NCBI GenBank assembly: GCA_934179675.1
Contig: CAKPQS010000009.1
Location: 1 to 44,607 of the forward strand
Source of the DNA: an uncultured Bacilli bacterium
GTDB lineage: Bacteria; Bacillota_I; Bacilli_A; RF39; UBA660
Length of the DNA: 44,607 nt
Reading direction: 5' to 3'
Every line of letters starts with the position of its first letter. Position 1 is the stretch's first letter. This document shows, in pieces, positions 41,493-44,607 of this stretch. A program made the translations under genes and the position numbers. Under the pieces are notes generated by a model, which did no database searches, had not been told where the DNA came from, and saw only the letters and a list, made by a program, of their open reading frames with translations.

Positions 41493-42280
41493 TCAACATC
41501 TACACCTTTTTTAAAAATAAATATATTTATAATATTAATAACCACTATAATCACTACATAAATAACTATAATCATATATAACAACTCTTTTAATACATTA
41601 ACACTTAATATTTGATTAGTTTTAAATATTTGCATTATTCCATCATTTGTCAAACCAACTAAATATACGAAGCCAAGTACTGCAAGTTGGGCACAAGCAT
41701 AAGTTATAAATCCAAATAAAACCGATAATAACATTTTGTTATTGTTTTTCTTATGTCCAAATAATAATCCAGTGATACCAGATACTAATAGTGTTAATAA
41801 CTCTACTGTGATAACAAGTACAAATGTAACAATTAAACCAAATATTGAAATATTATATATACCAGAAATATGGGTTAAAGATTTTGCTATATAATCAAAT
41901 AAATCTTTAGAATAACAAGCTATAAATAAAGATATAAATACTACTACCATACTTGTAAACATCGCTATTATTGAAGCTAGCATTTTAGATAAATAAATTG
42001 TTTCTTTTTTTACAGGTAATGTATGGGTTAAATATGATTCATCACCATATACATTACTTTTAAATCTAATCCATGAACGCATTATTGTATTTACTATAAT
42101 ATTTACAACAAAAGCAATTACAGTCCCACATAATATTTTATTTATAATCAAAATTGCAAGTGATGGATTATCTACCGTTGTTATTCTTGTTAATAGTGCA
42201 ACAATTATAGATATTGTATAAAAAATAATTAATAATTTATATATATATGTTAAATCGTATTTTAATAATTTTTTTAACAT
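41489..42280 (-). CDS. ABC-2-type permease subunit
   Basis: A 263-residue protein with six hydrophobic segments and short loops. It overlaps the ATPase gene by 7 bases. No motif fixes the substrate; ABC-2 permeases in GntR-headed operons of this kind (YtrA-type) are often linked to cell-wall antibiotic stress. Confidence 0.82.
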   Translation of the reverse strand: MLKKLLKYDLTYIYKLLIIFYTISIIVALLTRITTVDNPSLAILIINKILCGTVIAFVVNIIVNTIMRSWIRFKSNVYGDESYLTHTLPVKKETIYLSKMLASIIAMFTSMVVVFISLFIACYSKDLFDYIAKSLTHISGIYNISIFGLIVTFVLVITVELLTLLVSGITGLLFGHKKNNNKMLLSVLFGFITYACAQLAVLGFVYLVGLTNDGIMQIFKTNQILSVNVLKELLYMIIVIYVVIIVVINIINIFIFKKGVDVE

Positions 42281-42969
42281 TTAAACATCCTCCTAAATAT
42301 TTCATCAATTCCTGTTTTTTCTTTTTCTCTTAACTTATCAGCTTCACTAGTAAGAACTATTTTACCTTTATCAATAAATATAACATCATCAAGTATTCTC
42401 TCTATATCAGATATTAAATGAGTTGAAATAATAATACTTGCATTCTCATTAAAATTAGTTAAAATTGTATCAAGTATATAATCTCTAGTAGCAGGATCAA
42501 CACCACCTAATGGTTCATCTAAAATATAAAGTTTAGCTTTTCTACTCATTACTAATACTAATTGTACTTTTTCTTGCATACCTTTACTCATTTTAGATAA
42601 TTTTTGTTCTTCATCAAGTCCTAAATCTTTTAATAGTTTATGAGCTTTTTTTGCATCAAAATTATCATAAAATTCTTCAAAAAATTTAACTACTTCTTTT
42701 ACTTTCATAGATTTATCCAAATAAGTCCTTTCAGGTAAATATGATATATCTTTTTTACTTTCTACACCTATTTTATTTCCATTTACTAATATTTCTCCAC
42801 TATCTCTTGTTAATAAATCATTTATTAATTTTATAAGTGTTGTTTTACCTGCACCATTTTTTCCAAGTAATCCAACTATTCTTCCTGCATTTATAGTAAA
42901 ACTAATATTTTTTAAAACTTTTCTTTTACCATAACTTTTAGATAAATTTTCAATTTTTAATAATTCCAT
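42274..42969 (-). CDS. ABC transporter ATPase subunit
   Basis: The 231-residue ATPase has Walker A GKNGAGKTTL, signature LSKMSKGMQEKVQLVL (SKGMQ variant), Walker B LYILDEPLGGVDP, and the switch His in ISTHL. It drives the permease encoded next to it. It starts at the last base of the GntR gene stop. Confidence 0.93.
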   Translation of the reverse strand: MELLKIENLSKSYGKRKVLKNISFTINAGRIVGLLGKNGAGKTTLIKLINDLLTRDSGEILVNGNKIGVESKKDISYLPERTYLDKSMKVKEVVKFFEEFYDNFDAKKAHKLLKDLGLDEEQKLSKMSKGMQEKVQLVLVMSRKAKLYILDEPLGGVDPATRDYILDTILTNFNENASIIISTHLISDIERILDDVIFIDKGKIVLTSEADKLREKEKTGIDEIFRRMFKC

Positions 42970-43325
42970 TACTTTTCCTCACTTTCTTTTATAATTTCAA
43001 TTATTTCATCTATTTTATAACCTAAATTTTTCATATTTTTTACATAATTAAAAGCTAGGTCATCAGCATATTTTTGTTTAAATTCATTAATCAATTTTGT
43101 ATCATTTGTAACAAACTTACCATTTGTTCTTTCAGTATAAATTAATTTCATGTTTTCAAGTTCAGTTAAAGCTTTTTGCATTGTATTAGGATTTACTCGT
43201 TTTTGAAGCGCTAAATCACGAACAGATAATAATTTTTCATTTGGTCCTATAGTGCCAGATATTATACTTATTTTTAATTCTTCTACTAATTGAATATATA
43301 TTGGTACATTGTTATCAAAATTCAT
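42969..43325 (-). CDS. GntR-family regulator (YtrA-like)
   Basis: A 118-residue protein with an N-terminal winged helix-turn-helix (VRDLALQKRVNPNTMQKALT) and a short C-terminal helical part, the YtrA-type GntR layout. It should bind near its own promoter and control the ABC genes that follow. A TACA-N10-TGTA site overlaps the promoter spacer. Confidence 0.92.
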   Translation of the reverse strand: MNFDNNVPIYIQLVEELKISIISGTIGPNEKLLSVRDLALQKRVNPNTMQKALTELENMKLIYTERTNGKFVTNDTKLINEFKQKYADDLAFNYVKNMKNLGYKIDEIIEIIKESEEK

Positions 43326-43345
43326 TGTATCACTTCCTTAACACA

Positions 43346-43375
43346 ATAATACAATATAATATATGTACTTGTCAA
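43346..43375 (-). promoter_or_regulatory. Promoter and candidate operator of the GntR-ABC operon
   Basis: Minus-strand TTGACA, 18-base spacer, TATTAT. TACA-N10-TGTA (43350-43367) occupies the spacer, a typical place for a GntR repressor site. Confidence 0.65.
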
Positions 43376-43427
43376 TAATTATTGATTTATTTTTATAATT
43401 AATATATTATATCTTTGAGGGATTATA

Positions 43428-44204
43428 ATGAATGAAAAAAATTTAATAGAATATTATAATAAATTTAATGAGGACAAAAGACTTAACAGAAGGCATGGAA
43501 TAGTTGAATATGAAGTAGCAATGAAATATATTACAAAATATTTAAAAAAGTTTAAAAACGCTAAAATAATAGATATTGGTGCTGGAACAGGAAAATATTC
43601 AATAGAACTTGCAAATAAAGGATATGATGTTACAGCAGTTGAACTTGTAAAACATAATTTAATGACAATTAAAAAAAATAGTACAAAGGTAAATACTATT
43701 TTAGGAAATGCAATTAATTTAAAAAAAATAAAAGATAATAGTTATGATATAGTTATACTATTTGGTCCTATGTATCATTTAATATCTGAAGAAAATAAAA
43801 TTAAAGCCTTAAATGAAGCCAAAAGAATAGCAAAACCTGATGGTTATATTTTTATAAGCTACTATATGAATGAATATGCAATTATAAAGCATGGATTCAT
43901 GGAGAAAAAAATAAAAGAATCCATACAAAATAATTTAATTGATAAAAATTTTCATATAACACCTAAAAATACTGATTTATATAGTATGGTACGATTAGAA
44001 GATATTAATAAATATAAAAAAATATGTAAATTAAAAAGAGTAAAAATTATATCCCAAGACGGACCTACTGACTATATAAGAAAATATGTAAACAATTTAG
44101 ATGATGATGAATTTAAAATATACATAAAATATATTTTATCAATTTGTGAAAGAAAAGAAATACTTGGATCATCATCTCATATTTTAGATATACTAAAAAA
44201 ATAA
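43428..44204 (+). CDS. SAM-dependent class I methyltransferase
   Basis: The 258-residue protein has a Rossmann SAM site IDIGAGTGKYSIELANKGYD (motif I) and VTAVELV, then YDIVILFGPMYHLISEE and a KPDGYIFISYYMNE strand. The fold is complete and the substrate unknown. The gene is divergent from the GntR gene and has an AGGG ribosome site. It may be a small-molecule methyltransferase; no marker points to rRNA. Confidence 0.85.
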   Translation: MNEKNLIEYYNKFNEDKRLNRRHGIVEYEVAMKYITKYLKKFKNAKIIDIGAGTGKYSIELANKGYDVTAVELVKHNLMTIKKNSTKVNTILGNAINLKKIKDNSYDIVILFGPMYHLISEENKIKALNEAKRIAKPDGYIFISYYMNEYAIIKHGFMEKKIKESIQNNLIDKNFHITPKNTDLYSMVRLEDINKYKKICKLKRVKIISQDGPTDYIRKYVNNLDDDEFKIYIKYILSICERKEILGSSSHILDILKK

Positions 44205-44219
44205 GTTTTTAAACTTATT
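44200..44219 (+). terminator. Intrinsic terminator of the methyltransferase gene
   Basis: AATAAGTTT and AAACTTATT arms with a 2-base loop are followed by TTATTTTTT. Confidence 0.75.
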
Positions 44220-44237
44220 TTATTTTTTCAAAAATAA

Positions 44238-44256
44238 AACTTCATAAAATGAAGTT
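44238..44256 (-). terminator. Intrinsic terminator of the tRNA cluster
   Basis: AACTTCAT and ATGAAGTT arms with a 3-base loop are followed by TTATTTTTG on the minus strand, after tRNA-Leu. Confidence 0.7.
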
Positions 44257-44267
44257 AAATTTATAAA

Positions 44268-44356
44268 TGGTGCCTAAGACCGGACTTGAACCGGTATGAG
44301 GTTTAACCCTCGCAGGATTTTAAGTCCTGTGCGTCTACCTATTCCGCCACTCAGGC
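44268..44356 (-). tRNA. tRNA-Leu (TAA)
   Basis: Acceptor GCCTGAG/CTTAGGC, anticodon loop CTTAAAA (TAA), long variable arm, T arm ACCGG/CCGGT, and CCA encoded. Confidence 0.97.
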
Positions 44357-44363
44357 ATAAAAA

Positions 44364-44439
44364 TGGTGTCCCGTTGGAGATTCGAACTCCAGACCCTTTG
44401 ATTAAAAGTCAAATGCTCTACCGACTGAGCTAACGGAAC
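44364..44439 (-). tRNA. tRNA-Lys (TTT)
   Basis: Acceptor GTTCCGT/ACGGGAC, anticodon loop with TTT, T arm TGGAG/CTCCA, and CCA encoded. Confidence 0.97.
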
Positions 44440-44448
44440 ATTACAACA

Positions 44449-44524
44449 TGGCTGCCTCGGCTAGACTCGAACTAGCGAAATGCCACAGTCAAAGTGTGGT
44501 GCCTTACCACTTGGCTACGAGGCA
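44449..44524 (-). tRNA. tRNA-Gln (TTG)
   Basis: Acceptor TGCCTCG/CGAGGCA, anticodon loop CTTTGAC (TTG), T arm GCTAG/CTAGC, discriminator G, and CCA encoded. Confidence 0.97.
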
Positions 44525-44530
44525 ATGTAA

Positions 44531-44607
44531 TGGTGGAAGGAGATGGATTCGAACCATCGAACCCGAAGGAACAGATTTACAGTCTGCCGCGTTTAGCCAC
44601 TTCGCTA
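44531..44607 (-). tRNA. tRNA-Tyr (GTA), 5' end outside the window
   Basis: The 3' side with CCA is encoded, the T arm is GATGG/CCATC and the anticodon loop CTGTAAA gives GTA. The 5' acceptor strand is beyond the window edge. Confidence 0.93.

Overview
The window is very AT-rich bacterial DNA with tightly packed, mostly leftward genes. It looks like a chromosome segment of a low-GC Bacillota, probably an uncultured gut-type lineage near the Bacilli/Mollicutes boundary. The reasons are T-box riboswitches, a dacB-spmA-spmB block, a YmfF/YmfH peptidase pair, gatCAB with aspS and asnS, VanZ, UvsE and BspA/TasA-like surface proteins. The lineage is inference. The standard code fits: TGG encodes Trp, and TGA ends many real genes, often inside ATGA overlaps with the next start (infB/rbfA, ymfF/ymfH).

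Layout. 1-56 is a GTAT microsatellite. 163-3394 holds a lipid kinase and two decayed cell-surface genes. 3634-4706 is a thioredoxin-like lipoprotein plus rhodanese pair. 4796-8359 is an operon of a PH-domain protein, YmfF, YmfH and a membrane-anchored XRE regulator. 8450-9786 is another decay zone (a chimeric BspA tail and a DJ-1/PfpI pseudogene) beside an Ig-like lipoprotein. 9786-12896 has a PAP2 phosphatase and a MacB-type ABC exporter. 13134-13950 has two small unknown genes and tRNA-His. 14035-16159 is deoC-tyrS under a Tyr T-box. 16156-21116 is the rimP-nusA-HNH-rnpM-comEB-infB-rbfA translation/transcription operon.

21200-22755 (+) is a CPBP protease and a YkuE-like phosphoesterase. 22866-25133 is RlmD with two unknown proteins. 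Then come ferredoxin (+), dacB-spmA-spmB, a VanZ/NUDIX pair, DIP1984 and PspC, a BspA-like remnant, a GT-C glycosyltransferase and a lipoprotein. 32542-39319 is the Asn-tRNA supply region: gatC-gatA-gatB-aspS and asnS, each behind its own Asn T-box. 39394-44204 has a DUF3603 protein, a membrane protein, UvsE, a GntR-ABC operon and a methyltransferase. 44268-44607 is a tRNA-Leu/Lys/Gln/Tyr cluster that runs off the window.

Four signals stand out. The gatCAB-aspS T-box has overlapping Glu/Asn codons (GAAC), whereas the neighbouring asnS T-box has only Asn. tRNA-His appears to carry A(-1):U73 instead of G(-1):C73. RimP stops after its N-terminal domain. Several secreted-protein genes are visibly decaying, some by one-base changes in homopolymers, including a fusion of an SDR-like start to a BspA tail. 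I see no CRISPR array, insertion sequence, prophage or rRNA gene.
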